Counted from the stretch's first letter, positions 32,511 through 42,545 are shown. The stretch: DNA of 43,993 nucleotides from Baffinella frigidus (GCA_026770585.1 MU646555.1:377253-421245); one strand, 5' to 3'. Numbers and translations are program-made. The notes: generated by a model not told the origin, from the letters alone.

Positions 32511-35500
32511 ATGCCCCCCCTCACGATTTCGTACGGGGACCACGCAAGCCAGTTCATGCGTGTGTCCGTTCCCGCCTCCCCTCCCCCCTCGGGCGCGCCT
32601 GTCGCTGTCCTGGTGCGACCCCCCCACACCCATACTCTCCCGATCCTGTTTCGTCTCCCTTCTGAGCATGAGCCGGCGATCCTCGCACCAGGTCCACGGG
32701 GGCTACTGGAAGCAGAAGTGGACGGTCGACAACACGCCGATGCCCTCCGTGGTACCTTCGCTGCTCGAGGCCGGGATGGCCGTCGCTGAGGTCGAATATC
32801 GCCGGCGGGACGACGAGGGGGGAGGTTACCCGGGGACCAACACGGACGTCAAGGTATGTGGGCGCGTCTGTGTGTGCGTCACGATGATACGCCACACGCA
32901 TGTACGTGGTATCTTGTCCAGACTGTCGGTGTGTGTCGACCTGCGTCCCCTCCACTGAACTGTGCCTCGCTGCAGGACGCCGTCCACGCGCTGGTGCGCC
33001 TGCGCGACGACGGGCTGCCGCTCGACCTCAGCGACGTGATCCTCCTCGGGCACTCCGCCGGGGGGACGCTCGTGCTGTGGCTTGCCGCGCAGCCGCTCGC
33101 CGTGCGCGTACGCCTCGTCGTCGCCGTCGCTCCCGTCGCGGACCTCGTCCAGGGGTGCCGCCCCTAAACCCTAACCGGTCAAGAGTGGACCCTAGGATAT
33201 ATTTGGCAACTTAAGATCACGTTGCTCAGAAACCGGTCGGAATCTGACAGGTCGTGATGAATGATTTCTGGTACAAAAAGGTAAAAAAAGTATTGTAGTG
33301 GTACAAATCTGTCAACTTTTGTGATCGAGGGTTATTCAACGATTTAACCCCTAGTCAGCTCCAGGGTGGACCCTAATCCCAAAACCCTAATTCCTAAATC
33401 CATGATCCCTAATCCCTGAACCCTAACCCTCGTCCAGGGGTGCCGCCCCCGCCCCAATCCTCAACCCTCAACCCTCAACCCGAAACCTCAAAACCCTAAA
33501 CCCTAAACCCTAAACCCTGAACCCTGAACCCTGAACCCTGAACCCTGAACCTTCAACCCCAGACCAGTTGATCAGTGAGACCTCAGGGGCCAACACCCAC
33601 GAGCAACCCGTAGCAGCTTATAACCGGATCGGGTACTGAAATAATTTTCAGCTAAACCGAAGAAATCTTTCCGGTGTCTCCCGTCAGCAATTCGAGGTCC
33701 CTAGGGTTGCCTACCGTAGGGTCACAGGAAAGATACGAACGGACGCTCCGAAACGAGTGGTGCCTATGGCTCGTGCGGTCGCGCTCGGCTGGATTCCACT
33801 CTGTAACACCCTGCGATCTATCGGTATCCAACACATTTCATCCTCCCTTCTACAACAACGTGTAGTGTGTCAGAGAACTCCAGATCCTTGTAGTGCCAAA
33901 ACCCCCGCAGGGGGTCTTAGAATGTAGTCATGCTTGTAATCAATAAATTCTCTCTTCAGCAGGTATGAACAGAAGCTGTCGGATGAGAGGGATGCGATCC
34001 AGCTATCCCTCAAGTGCCGAGTAGGCGCATGTGCCCTACGGTAGGCGGCTGGATTCCGCTCTGTAACACCCTGGGGTTTGCGGTCTTATGGGTGTGTGAT
34101 CTTATGGGTGTGTGCTCTTATGGGTGTGTGATCTTATGGGTGTGTGATCTTATGGGTGTGTGATCTTATGGGTGTGTGATCTTAAGGGTGTGTGATCTTA
34201 TGGGTGTGTGATCTTATGGGTGTACATTTCATCAGGTACGAACGAAAGCTGTCTGACGAGGGGGACGCGATCCAGCTATACATGAAGTGCACCCCGGACG
34301 ACCCCGGCGGGGCGGTACTCTCCACTCAGCAGCGAGCGAAGACCTTGTCACCTTGAATTCAAGGTGAAATTCCGGTTAGGTTCCAAGGCAATGGATAAGA
34401 TTCTAGTACACACCGTTTAGATGGACTGTATCCGTGAAGACCCCGGTCGCTGCCAAGTGGAACCCTACACCGGGGATCTTTCCCCAAAAATCTGGATTTG
34501 ACAGGACCGGGCTGAATTGAATAGGAAGAAGATTTGCTATGGACGAGGTAATTTTACTTATGGTTCCTGATTAGATTTAATTAGGCGGCCTAGCCGAAAG
34601 GTCGATTTGCCTATGTGCAGCTATGCATGAAGTGCTCCCCCGATGACCCCGGCGGGGAGGTACCCTAAACCCTAAGCCCTAAACCCTAAACACTCAACCC
34701 CAAACCCTAAACCCTCAACACTAAGTCCTAAACCCTCAACCACAAATCCTCAACCCTCAACCCTAAATCTCAAACCCCCAACCCTCATTCCTAAACCCTA
34801 AACCCTAACCCTAAATTCTAAACTTGAACCCCGAAAAAACCTGAACCCCAAACCCTAAAACCTCAATCCCATACCAGAAACCCTCAACTCTAAACTCTCA
34901 ACCCGAAACCCTGAAGCAGGACAAGTACCGCACCGCATCGCCAGCCGCACACGTGCCCCTCCCGGTCCGTTTCCAACCCTGAAAAATCCTCCTGATCTCC
35001 TGGTTCAGCAGGAAATCAGACGATTTTGATGAGCATTACGAGAAAAGGCAGTGCGTAACGGACGAGTTGACCTACACAAGTCACCTCTGCCCTCTTGTTT
35101 TTCTCAGCGACCTCCATGAAAGAGTGTCGACGCCTCGCCAGCCGCACACGTGCCCCTCCCGGTGCGTTTTTGGCCCTACACAAATCACGTGTTATCCACT
35201 CAGAACACTACGGAGAACATTCCACAGACACTTACTTGATCGTTTCTCACAAAACACGCCACAAATCAGCAAGGTTTGGTCACGTTACACCGGATGTCCG
35301 GTGCTGCGGTTCTCCGTAGCCTCCCGAGTGGTTCTAAACCTTGAAGTATGATAAGGACAGCGCCGCATCGCCAGCCGCACACGTGCCCCTCCCGGTACGT
35401 TTTCCCTAAAAAACCCCTGAATCAAACACTTGTTATTCTAAACGCCAACACCGTGTGTTAGTTCGTGGTGTGCACACCGGACATTGGTGTGCACATCGGA

Positions 35501-38500
35501 CATATAATATTGTATCACTCCACTCAAGGCTAAAGGGCCTGATTTAGCACCTGTGTTAAGAGTGGTAAAGAAGAAGAAGAGACACCGCACACAAATCCTG
35601 AAGCAGGACAAGTACCGCGCCGCATCGCCAGCCGCACACGTGCCCCTCCCGGTGCGTTTTCGACCTTTAAAAAATCACGTGTTATTCTAAACCCTAACGT
35701 CTTGTGTCAGTTCGTTAGTAAACGCACTCTCTCTCTCTCCTACGCCTACCAAACGCCCACCCATCCCGCGCCTAAACCTTAAACCCCAACCCCCCCCCTG
35801 CAGGTAAAGCATAAACCCCAAACCTTAACCCCCCCCCCCCCCACCCAGCAGGTGCCCCTCCTGCTGGTGACTGGAGACAAGGTGCAGTTTCAACCCCCAA
35901 AAATCACGTGTTATTCTAAACTCTAACATCGTGTGTTAGTTCGTGGTGTGCACACCGGACATTGTGAGAAGTCGCCCAACCACCACGGAGGGCTGAAAAT
36001 TCTTGTGTGTGTGGCCTATATATGATAGATGGACGGCTTATTTGGACGTGACGGTAGTAACTTTTTGTACCGGCTTGGGGGGTTATTCAAAAGTCATGTC
36101 CGACCAGCCCGCGGGCCGCTTTTCGGGAAAGCACCGCAGGGCCCACGGCCAAGTTGGGTTTGATCCGTAATAAACGCACTTTCTCTCTCCTACGCCTCCC
36201 CAACACCCAACCCAACCATCCCGCGCCTAAACTCTAGACCCCAACCCCCCTTCGCAGGTGCCCCTCCTGCTGGTGACAGGGGACAAGGACGAAGACGTGC
36301 CGCCTGACATGGTCCGTGCCTACCACGCGAGCTGCGCGGCCGCGCGCAAGACCACTGGCCTTCCGGTACGTCCACTTAGCAGCGACCGAGGACCTTTTCA
36401 CCTTGCATCCAATGTGCAATTCCGGTTAGGTTCTAGGGCGATAGATCAAATTCCAGTACATATCGTTTAGATGGACTGTATCCGTGAAGCCCCCGGTGGC
36501 TGCTAAGTGGTAACTCCGCCTGATCAAAACTGGGCTGAAAAGGGCCTGAATTTCTTTTAAAACGAGGTTTCGTTTTATATTTTGTACCAGAACGAGTTGC
36601 TTTACCAAACTAATTATGGATTTCGTCACTATGAACATAGCCCCGTCTGATCAAAACTGGGCGATAGATCAAATTCTACGAGTTACTTTACAAAACTAAT
36701 TATGGATTGCGTCACTATGAACGTAGCCCCGTCTGATCAAAACTGGGCAATAGATCAAATTCTAGTACAGATCGTTTAGATGGACTGTATCCGTGAAGCC
36801 CCCGGTGGCTGCTAAGTGGTAACCCCGCCTGATCAAAACTGGGCGCGCCGTAAAAGACATTCCGAGCAAACACGCAAGAGCAGTGGCCTCCCGGTACGTG
36901 TGGGTCGACCCTGCAGGGGTCCTTGCTCATACGGAGCCGCGCCCCTTCTCCAGGACCACCGTAGGGCCCTAGGCATTTGCCTAACGGAGCCGCGCCCCCT
37001 CCTCAGGACCACCGTAGGGCCCTAGGCATTTGCCTACTGTAGGGTACGTGTGGAGCGACCTGGTGGAATTTCTTGGACCGATCTTGGGTCACCATACACG
37101 ACATTTGGAGCAGAAATCCAGGACAGAAGGGCGACTAAAATACATTTATGGCGAGCCCAGGTTTACTCAGGTAGCGCTAGGGTACGTGCGGGTCGATCCT
37201 GATGTCTGCATCGTCCGGATTTCTCCACGCCGTAGCACTCTACCGCATCGCAACATGGTAGGGTGCTACGGGCCCCTAGGCTTTAATCCCAGAGAATCCT
37301 TTGCAGAAAGGGTTTCTGTCAACAAAATTTACCACACAATTTGACATATTAGAAATAGTAAAGCGTTTTCGTAGTCAATTTCGTTGGCGAGAAACCCTTT
37401 CTAAAAAGGATTCTCTGAGATGATCTTGACAGCAGGATAGGAACCGGCGTCGGCTCGGCGTCGGCTCTCGGGGAACATGCACGGGTCTTGCAAGCGCTGA
37501 CAGGGGCCTAACCCCTAACCCCTAACCCGTACTCGGTGTTTCCTTATGAGCGAGGTACCCCTGTAGCGACCGTGCCGCACAACCCAGATCTCACGCCCCG
37601 CGCCTCCCAGGTCACACCTCTGTTACACCTCTGTTACACCTCAGTCACACCTCAGTCACACCTCAGTCTGCTGCCCAGACACAGCCGTGGTGGGGGTGCA
37701 TACATGCCGGCCGTGTTGGTAGTGACAAACGGTCTCTCTCTGTCACGGTAGTATTAACATTCTCTAGTAATCTCTCTCTGTCATGGTAGTACTAACATTC
37801 TCTAGTACTCTCTCTCTGTTATGGTAGTTGGTAGCAATAAAGGGCTCTCTCCGCCTTGCGGAGTCGCTTTATGGAGGGGAATACATGGTGGCCATGTTGG
37901 TGTCGGCCCGTACCACTTAGCAGCCACCGGGGGCTTCACGGATACAGTCCATCTAAACTATTTGTACTAGAATCTTGTCCAGTTTCATTGGATTCCAACC
38001 GTGTTTCTCCTCAAAATCTAAGGCACACAGGGCCTCAGTCGCTGCTGAGTGGATAAACGCACGTTTCTTCTAAACTGTAAACCACAGTTTTGCTCATAAG
38101 GAGGTTTACAACCAGGTTTACAGGTTTACAGACAGGGTTACAAACAGGTTACAAACCCGCAGCTGACGCTGCTCGAAATCAGCAGGGAGCAGGATCATAA
38201 CCTGTTGGCATCAAAGACAATAACCTGTTGGTATTATTTCAAATTAATTATTTTATCAGGATGGCGCGCCGGAGCTGACGCTCCTGGAGATCTGCTAATC
38301 CCAACGGCACGGCCTACACACTATTCACTATTCCCTCCAACGCGGCCTACACACTATTCACTATTCCCTCCAACTCGGCTTACACACTATTCACTATTCC
38401 CTCCGACGCGGCCTACACACTATTCACTTCCCCCTCCGACGCGGCCTACACACTATCCACCAACCCTTACGGGACGGCCTACACACTAATGTCTCTTGTT

Positions 38501-40167
38501 TCAGGATGGCGCGGCGGAGCTGACGCTGCTGGAGATCATCAGAGAGCAGACTCATAACCTGTGTGATGGGTTATTGTTATTGATACCAAGAGGTTATTGT
38601 CCTCGACACCAAACGGTTATAACAGGTTATGATTTATTCGCAGGATGGCGTGCCGGAGCTGACGCTGCTGGAGATCAGCGGCGCGGACCACTACTCGGTG
38701 CTCACCGCGGGCGACCCCGCCTGGACCGATGTGCTGCAGGTACCTACGCGATAACACCGAGGACCCTACGGTAGGCAATCCGTAGGGACATAGGGGGGGG
38801 TCCTACGGATAAGGTAACGGCAACTCGGGCTTTTAGAGCCCGAGAATCCCTTCGAAGCCCGCTGTGTGGGGCATAGGCGCGGACCACTACTCGGTGCTCA
38901 CCGCGGGGGACGCTGTTTGGACCGCTGTGCTGCAGGTACAACTTAAGAATTCTTGGTACAACTTAAGAGGTGCGTGCGGGGCACCTCTTACGCGTGTACG
39001 GGTCTTACTCGAAAATAAGGACACGCGCCGGTGGTAGGTTGGCCCTATCATCCCATGACTAGCTCTACGATAGGACCCTAGGGCTGCAGGTACACAGTTA
39101 CCTCGCTCACACAGAGACACACCCCCTGGGACCCTCCGAACAGTCAGCCAACCTGTCTGATGCGGCACTAGGTACAGGGGTTACTCGAAATTAAGGATGC
39201 GCACCGCCCTAGGGGCCTGCCGTAGGGCTAGTCCTGGGGGCATAGGACCACCATGTTCAACCCCGGTTTTGACGTACAGGGGTACCTTGCTCATACGGAG
39301 CCCCCCCCACCCCATATGACCACCACTGGGTCATAGATACACGTAGACCTACTGTGGGGTGATAGGGGGGGGGCGTTTCCTTAGAGGGGTATCTGGGCTA
39401 TAAGAACACGGGTGCTCCGACATCGGTGGGTGTCTGTTTCTTAAATTAGTACCAGAGGGTTGACTGAACGCAAGATTAAGTCAACCCTCTGGTACTAATT
39501 TATGCAAACGGGGGGTCCAAATCCGGTCTGTGTTCTGAAGTTCTGGTTTCTTATAGCCCAGATACGCCTGTATGAGCGAGGTACCCCTGTAGCGTCTGTG
39601 TCGCAACACCCAGACCTCACGCCCCCCCCCCCCACATTTATGGCGAGCCCAGGGGGACTGTCGGGCTGTCTGTTTTGACAGCCCGAAAGTCCCATGGTTT
39701 AGGGTTTAGGACCAGGTGCTGCTCAGCCACAGCCTCGGTGGGGGTGCCTACATGGCGGCCGTATTGGTAGTGACACTCAGTCTCTCTCTGTCATGGTAGT
39801 ATTAACATTCCCTAGTACTCTCTCTCTGTCATGGTAGTGCTAACATACCCTAGTATGGCGGCCGTGTTGGTGCCACTACAGGTCTATCTTTCCGGCGGCT
39901 GGCGCTAATGGAGGCCTGACCACGCCAGGTCAAATGTCGGAATTTCAGCTAAAAGGCGTTTTTAAAAAAATTTACCCGGATCCGAAATTTTGTACTCGGA
40001 TCGGACGTGGAAAGGACGAGTAGCTGCGAAATCGATGGTGGCTACGTACCATTTAGTACCACGAAACGAACCGTTGCGTTCTGAAATTCCCAGTAATGAC
40101 CTGGCGTGGCTCTCTCCCGCAGGCAATGCTGGACGTACGGGGGGCGCTAGCGCGGCAAGACACGTGA
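32511..40167 (+). CDS. Kynurenine formamidase-like alpha/beta hydrolase, eight exons
   Basis: This is a host gene of about 271 aa. Best exon set: 32511-32612, 32692-32853, 32976-33154, 34236-34314, 34920-34964 or 35607-35651 (alternatives), 36258-36365, 38644-38739 and 40123-40167 (TGA). All have GT donors and AG acceptors, and the reading phases agree. Visible family motifs are SYGDHASQ near the N-terminus, the oxyanion-hole motif HGGYW (split by intron 1), nucleophile elbow GHSAGG in exon 3, KLSDEGDAIQLYM in exon 4, a TGDKDEDVP strand with the likely catalytic Asp in exon 6, and GADHYSVL with the catalytic His in exon 7. HGGYW with GHSAGG is characteristic of arylformamidase, which hydrolyses N-formylkynurenine in tryptophan breakdown; another small carboxylesterase is possible. 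Introns 1 and 2 are short (79 and 122 nt). The later ones are swollen by exon copies, MITEs and telomere-like repeats. Confidence 0.8.
33155..33962 (+). other. Intron 3, first part, with CCCTAAA tracts
   Basis: The donor GTGCCG at 33155 follows CAGG-G. The phase matches the next exon, whose first G completes the codon. A second copy of CTCGTCCAGGGGTGCCGCCCC occurs at about 33430, so the end of exon 3 with its donor has itself been copied. Degenerate CCCTAAA/CCCTGAA repeats run from about 33361 to 33560. No gene was seen. Confidence 0.6.
33963..34014 (+). repeat. Exon 4 copy, truncated by a MITE end
   Basis: After a normal acceptor (CAGCAG) the sequence encodes YEQKLSDERDAIQL, parallel to YERKLSDEGDAIQL in exon 4 at 34236. 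At about 34005 it turns into TATCCCTCAAGTG, the end of the 105-bp MITE family, and then into GAGTAGGCGCAT...CCCTACGGTAGG. It has no donor, so it is unlikely to be spliced productively. Confidence 0.75.
34084..34224. repeat. 16-bp tandem repeat (CTTATGGGTGTGTGAT)
   Basis: About nine near-perfect copies lie between the damaged and the intact copy of exon 4, ending just before the acceptor of exon 4 at 34235. Confidence 0.9.
34322..34460. mobile_element. 139-bp MITE, CCACTTAGCAGC family, copy 1
   Basis: Ends CCACTCAGCAGCG and GCTGCCAAGTGG are inverted. The interior shares TTCCGGTTAGGTTC and TTTAGATGGACTGTATCCGTG with the copy at 36372-36510. It begins at intron position +8 of exon 4. Confidence 0.8.
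34669..34915. repeat. Degenerate CCCTAAA/CCCTCAA telomere-type tract in intron 4
   Basis: Runs of CCCTAAA, CCCTCAA and variants fill most of this stretch, on the same strand as the tract at 33361-33560. The tract ends right before the acceptor of the first exon 5 copy. Confidence 0.85.
34920..35651 (+). repeat. Four tandem copies of exon 5 with splice signals
   Basis: Copies end at 34964, 35161, 35394 and 35651. The first (34920-34964) and the last (35607-35651) are intact 45-nt exons, phase 0, with GCAG acceptor and GTCCG or GTGCG donor, encoding DKYRTASPAAHVPLP and DKYRAASPAAHVPLP. The second has lost the 5' half, and the third lacks an AG directly before it. Each is followed by a related intron start (TTTTC/TTTTTGG...AAATCACGTGTTATTC), so exon and flank were copied together in units of about 230 bp. 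Confidence 0.85.
35852..35881 (+). repeat. Truncated copy of exon 6
   Basis: After an AG acceptor it encodes VPLLLVTGDK. It then passes into GTGCAGTTTCAACCCC, which matches the intron that follows exon 5. The full exon 6 is at 36258-36365. The break falls exactly where a GT could serve as donor. Confidence 0.75.
36372..36510. mobile_element. 139-bp MITE, CCACTTAGCAGC family, copy 2
   Basis: Ends CCACTTAGCAGCGACCG and CGGTGGCTGCTAAGTGG are inverted. It begins at intron position +7 of exon 6, almost the same offset as copy 1 behind exon 4. Partial copies of its right end follow at 36746-36820. Confidence 0.85.
36520..36893. repeat. Tandem fragments of the MITE right half and an exon 6 end copy
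   Basis: CCCCGTCTGATCAAAACTGGGC-type units recur near 36522, 36640, 36727 and 36826. The last is followed by CGCAAGAGCAGTGGCCTCCCG and GTACGTG (36873-36900), a copy of the end of exon 6 with its donor. Confidence 0.65.
37288..37422. mobile_element. Inverted-repeat element with AGAGAATCCTTT ends
   Basis: AGAGAATCCTTTGCAGAAAG and GGTTTCT at the left are answered by AGAAACCCTTT and AAAGGATTCTCT at the right, enclosing an AT-rich interior. This is a single copy in the window with no coding content, MITE-like. Confidence 0.6.
37913..38052. mobile_element. 140-bp MITE, CCACTTAGCAGC family, copy 3 (opposite orientation)
   Basis: Its left end CCACTTAGCAGCCACCGGGGGCTTCACGG is the inverted form of the right end of copy 2. 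The far end is CAGTCGCTGCTGAGTGG. It is preceded by GTA, as in a splice donor context. Confidence 0.75.
38161..38540 (+). repeat. Three truncated copies of exon 7
   Basis: Copies at 38161-38190, 38260-38296 and 38505-38540 all read CTGACGCTGCTGGAGATC or close variants. The last two include the acceptor (TCAG) and the start GATGGCGCG. None reaches the catalytic HYS codons or a donor. Between the second and third lies a 33-bp tandem repeat (38300-38490, ACGCGGCCTACACACTATTCAC type). Confidence 0.8.
38300..38490. repeat. About 33-bp tandem repeat (GCGGCCTACACACTATTCAC core)
   Basis: Five to six copies lie inside intron 6 between two truncated exon 7 copies. The copies vary slightly in the CCCTCC spacer. 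Confidence 0.85.
38877..38935 (+). repeat. Second copy of the 3' half of exon 7 with donor
   Basis: It encodes ADHYSVLTAGDAVWTAVLQ and ends at a good donor (CAG then GTACAA), parallel to exon 7 at 38644-38739, but has no acceptor in phase directly upstream. The catalytic His is kept. Confidence 0.75.
39386..39572. mobile_element. Composite inverted-repeat element, copy 1
   Basis: Ends GTATCTGGGCTATAAGAA and TTCTTATAGCCCAGATAC are inverted. The centre carries a long hairpin, TTAGTACCAGAGGGTTGACT with its complement (39447-39501). A second copy, in the opposite orientation, is at 41222-41515. No protein is encoded, so it would be non-autonomous. Confidence 0.8.
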
Positions 40168-40219
40168 TATCTCTTAAATGGCCAGGCGGTCAAATTTGAC
40201 CTCCAGGCAAGACACGTGA
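40155..40219. repeat. 38-bp insert flanked by a 14-bp direct repeat at the hydrolase stop codon
   Basis: GCAAGACACGTGAT occurs at 40155-40168 and again at 40206-40219. Between them is a 38-bp fragment with the TCTTAAATGGCCAGGCGGTC end of the 105-bp MITE family. The TGA stop is kept in both copies, so the protein end is unaffected. Confidence 0.7.
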
Positions 40220-40253
40220 TGTCTGGGTGCCTGAACTCGCCGCGGTCGTTCCG

Positions 40254-40355
40254 TCCCTTCAGTGTCCAGGCGGTCAAATTGGACCTCCAAGAGGTCCTAG
40301 GCAGGTCCTAGGGGCCTACGGTAGGGCGTATGAGCCTACTCGCCACTTAAGGGAT
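40254..40355. mobile_element. 105-bp MITE family (TATCCCTTAAGTG ends), copy near 40.3 kb
   Basis: The right end CTCGCCACTTAAGGGATA and the internal CCTAGGCAGGTCCTAGG and CTACGGTAGGGCGTATGAG motifs are shared with 41232-41336, 41890-41978, 41976-42082 and 42768-42872. The left end is slightly degenerate (CCCTTCAGTG). No genes are seen from 40168 to the window end. Confidence 0.8.
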
Positions 40356-40851
40356 ACGGGTGCCTGAACTCTCCGCGGCCGTTCCGTGCCACCAATAAAC
40401 GGAACTTTCCCCCAGCATGGCTGCACAGACAACATCCCTGTGTCACTCGAACGATCTGGGGATACATCTCCTTATTGTGGACGTGACTGAGTAACCGGAG
40501 TAACCGGTCATCCTACACGGGGCTGCATCCCCAGAAATGAGTCTCCCTGTACACGCTCTTTCGAGAGGGCGCTCCCACCCCCTGCGCCCCACGCCTCCCT
40601 CCCAGTCAGCAGCGGGCGCCACGCCTGACAGCGCAAGGCTAAGTCCCAGTCTCCCAGCGTAACTCTCAGTGATTTGACCACTTTGGAATTTGACCAGTTT
40701 AGAGTCTGACAAAAGCGCACGTTGCGCCACGTCTCGCTTCCTCTAAGTATCTACTTCAATTAGGCAAGCGCCCCGCTGCTAGCTAGGTGCCCGCGGACCA
40801 TTATAAGAGCTTTGAGCCGCTAGCGCTCGCAGCGCCTCTTTCCTCTGCCTG

Positions 40852-40948
40852 TGTTTTATTCTGGCTCGTCCTTCAAAGTATTTAAGAGCAGAAATTCAGT
40901 TCAAAAGGGCGAATATAAAGCCTTGAGGACGGGCCAGAATAAAACCCA
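40852..40948. mobile_element. Inverted-repeat element with TTTTATTCTGGC ends
   Basis: TTTTATTCTGGCTCGTCCTTCA at the left is mirrored by TTGAGGACGGGCCAGAATAAAA at the right. The interior is about 45 bp. It is a hairpin or MITE-like element. Confidence 0.65.
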
Positions 40949-41112
40949 GACATAACTAGGCCTCTTTCATCGAGACGTTCGTGCATTGCGCGTTATCCAC
41001 TGTTACCTAAAGTTAACAAAGGTTCCACTTTTGCTTTGAGACGTCCCACTCTCGACTTTTGTCTCGGCGAGCAGCGTTCTTTTGTTGTTGTGGTTGAGAA
41101 AGCGTTTATTCC

Positions 41113-41625
41113 GGCCTCTTGCTGGGTGCTTTGCTCCTCGTGCTCGACGCTTTACTCGATTCGTTACTCCTCGTGCTTGCTGGTGTACTTCCGAGAACAC
41201 GGTCCCGTGTACAGGGGAGGGGTATCTGGGCTATCCCTTCAGTGCCCAGTAGGCTCATACGCCCTACGGTAGGGCCCTAGGACCTGCCTAGGACCTGTTG
41301 GCCTTCAAATTTGACTACCTGGGCACTTAAGGGATAAGAAACCAGAACTTAAGAACACTGACCGGACCCCCCCCTCCCGTTTTCTGAATTTAGTACCAGA
41401 GGGTTGACTAATTCTTGTGTTTAGTCAACCCTCTGGTACTAATTTAAGAAAACAGACACCCACCGATGTCGGAGCACCCGTGTTCTTATAGCCCAGATAC
41501 CCCTGTAGCCCAGATACTCCTGTATTACGCCCTCTTTCTGGGTGCTTTGCTCCTCGTGCTCGACGCTTTAGCGATGCGTTACTCCTCGTGCTTGGTGTAC
41601 TTCTGAGGGCACAGTCCCGTGTAGC
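41113..41625. repeat. Direct duplication of about 100 bp flanking the composite element
   Basis: The stretch at about 41113-41213 (CTGGGTGCTTTGCTCCTCGTG..., ending GTCCCGTGTA) recurs at about 41528-41625 with small differences. The two copies flank the composite element at 41222-41515. Confidence 0.75.
41222..41515. mobile_element. Composite inverted-repeat element, copy 2, with a nested MITE
   Basis: This is the reverse-orientation relative of 39386-39572. Its left end is GTATCTGGGCTA, and a complete 105-bp MITE (41232-41336) sits within the end sequence, directly before TAAGAAACCAGAAC. The central hairpin is at 41389-41445. Confidence 0.8.
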
Positions 41626-41764
41626 ATACCCGGAGTGACGTTACCGCAGTCACGTTCACTACAAGGAGATACACGGCGCACGTGCCGATCCCCTCTCCTC
41701 GCTCAGCGAAGTCTCAACTCACACACGCATGTCTCCGTGTGTCACGAGCGCCTGACGCCATCCC

Positions 41765-41884
41765 TTACAGGGGTACCTCGCTCATAAGAAAGCACTTCAC
41801 CCTAGGACCATACAGTAGGCCTATGCCTAGGGCCCTATGGGGGTCCTTGGGAGGCGCTTTCTTATGAGCGAGGTACCCCTGTAA
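41765..41884. mobile_element. 120-bp MITE, TTACAGGGGTACCTCGCTC family
   Basis: Nearly perfect inverted ends of about 28 bp run inward from TTACAGGGGTACC and CCCTGTAA and include CTCATAAGAAAG. Single ends of the same family lie at about 37540, 39282 and 39573. The right end abuts a 105-bp-family element directly. Confidence 0.8.
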
Positions 41885-41889
41885 GTGGC

Positions 41890-42082
41890 GATGGGGTCGA
41901 ATTCGACCCCAAAGAGATAGTAGGCAGGTCCTCGGGCCCTACGGTAGGGCGTATGAGTCTACTCGCCACTTAAGGGATAGCCCTTCAGTGGCGAGTACGC
42001 TCATACGCCCTACCGTAGGGCCCTAGGACCTGCCTAGGACCTGTAGGGGGTCCTTCAAGACCCCCTCGCCACTCAAGGGATA
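41890..42082. mobile_element. Two adjacent 105-bp-family MITEs in opposite orientation
   Basis: The first (41890-41978) ends CGCCACTTAAGGGATA. The second begins GCCCTTCAGTGGCGAGTA and ends CTCAAGGGATA at 42082. The pair shares CCTAGGACCTGCC and CCCTACCGTAGGG. Confidence 0.75.
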
Positions 42083-42244
42083 TGTGCACCAGAGGTTATG
42101 AACCCTGATCTGAGTTCCCCGAGTACTCAGATTATGAGCCCTGATCTGAGCACTGAGGTTATGAGCCCTGATCTGTGTTCCCCGCGTACTCCTGCCCCGC
42201 CCCGCCCGCGTACTTTGGCATCCTCCTTTCGATCCCTTCGGCCT

Positions 42245-42545
42245 GCGTTAGGGTTTAGGGTTTAGGGTTTAGGGTTTAGGGTTTGTGGTTTGGGGTTTAG
42301 GGTTTAGGGTTTGGGGTTAAGGATGTGGGGCATCCTCCTTTCGATCCTTCGGCCTGCGCTAGGGTTTAGGGTTTAGGGTTTAGGGTTTGTGGTTTAGGGT
42401 TTAGGGTTTAGGGTTTAGGGTTTAGGGTTTAGGGTTTAGGGTTTAGGATTTCTTTTTTGGGGTTTGGGGTTTGGGGTTTGGGGTTTGGGGTTTGGGGTTT
42501 GGGGTTTGGGGTTTGGGGTTTGGGGTTTAGAGTTTTGGGGGTTTG
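42245..42545. repeat. TTTAGGG telomere-type tract passing into TTTGGGG
   Basis: Near-perfect TTTAGGG repeats (about 42249-42320 and 42361-42448) are split by a duplicated GCATCCTCCTTTCGATCC...CGGCCTGCG unit. They are followed by about ten TTTGGGG units (42457-42530). The orientation is opposite to the CCCTAAA tracts at 33.4 and 34.7 kb. G-quadruplex formation is plausible. Confidence 0.92.

Noticed and set aside
36816-37344. Small open frames in the hydrolase introns, such as 36816-37025 and 37030-37344
   Set aside because: They cover MITE fragments and repeat sequence, with no recognisable protein pattern.
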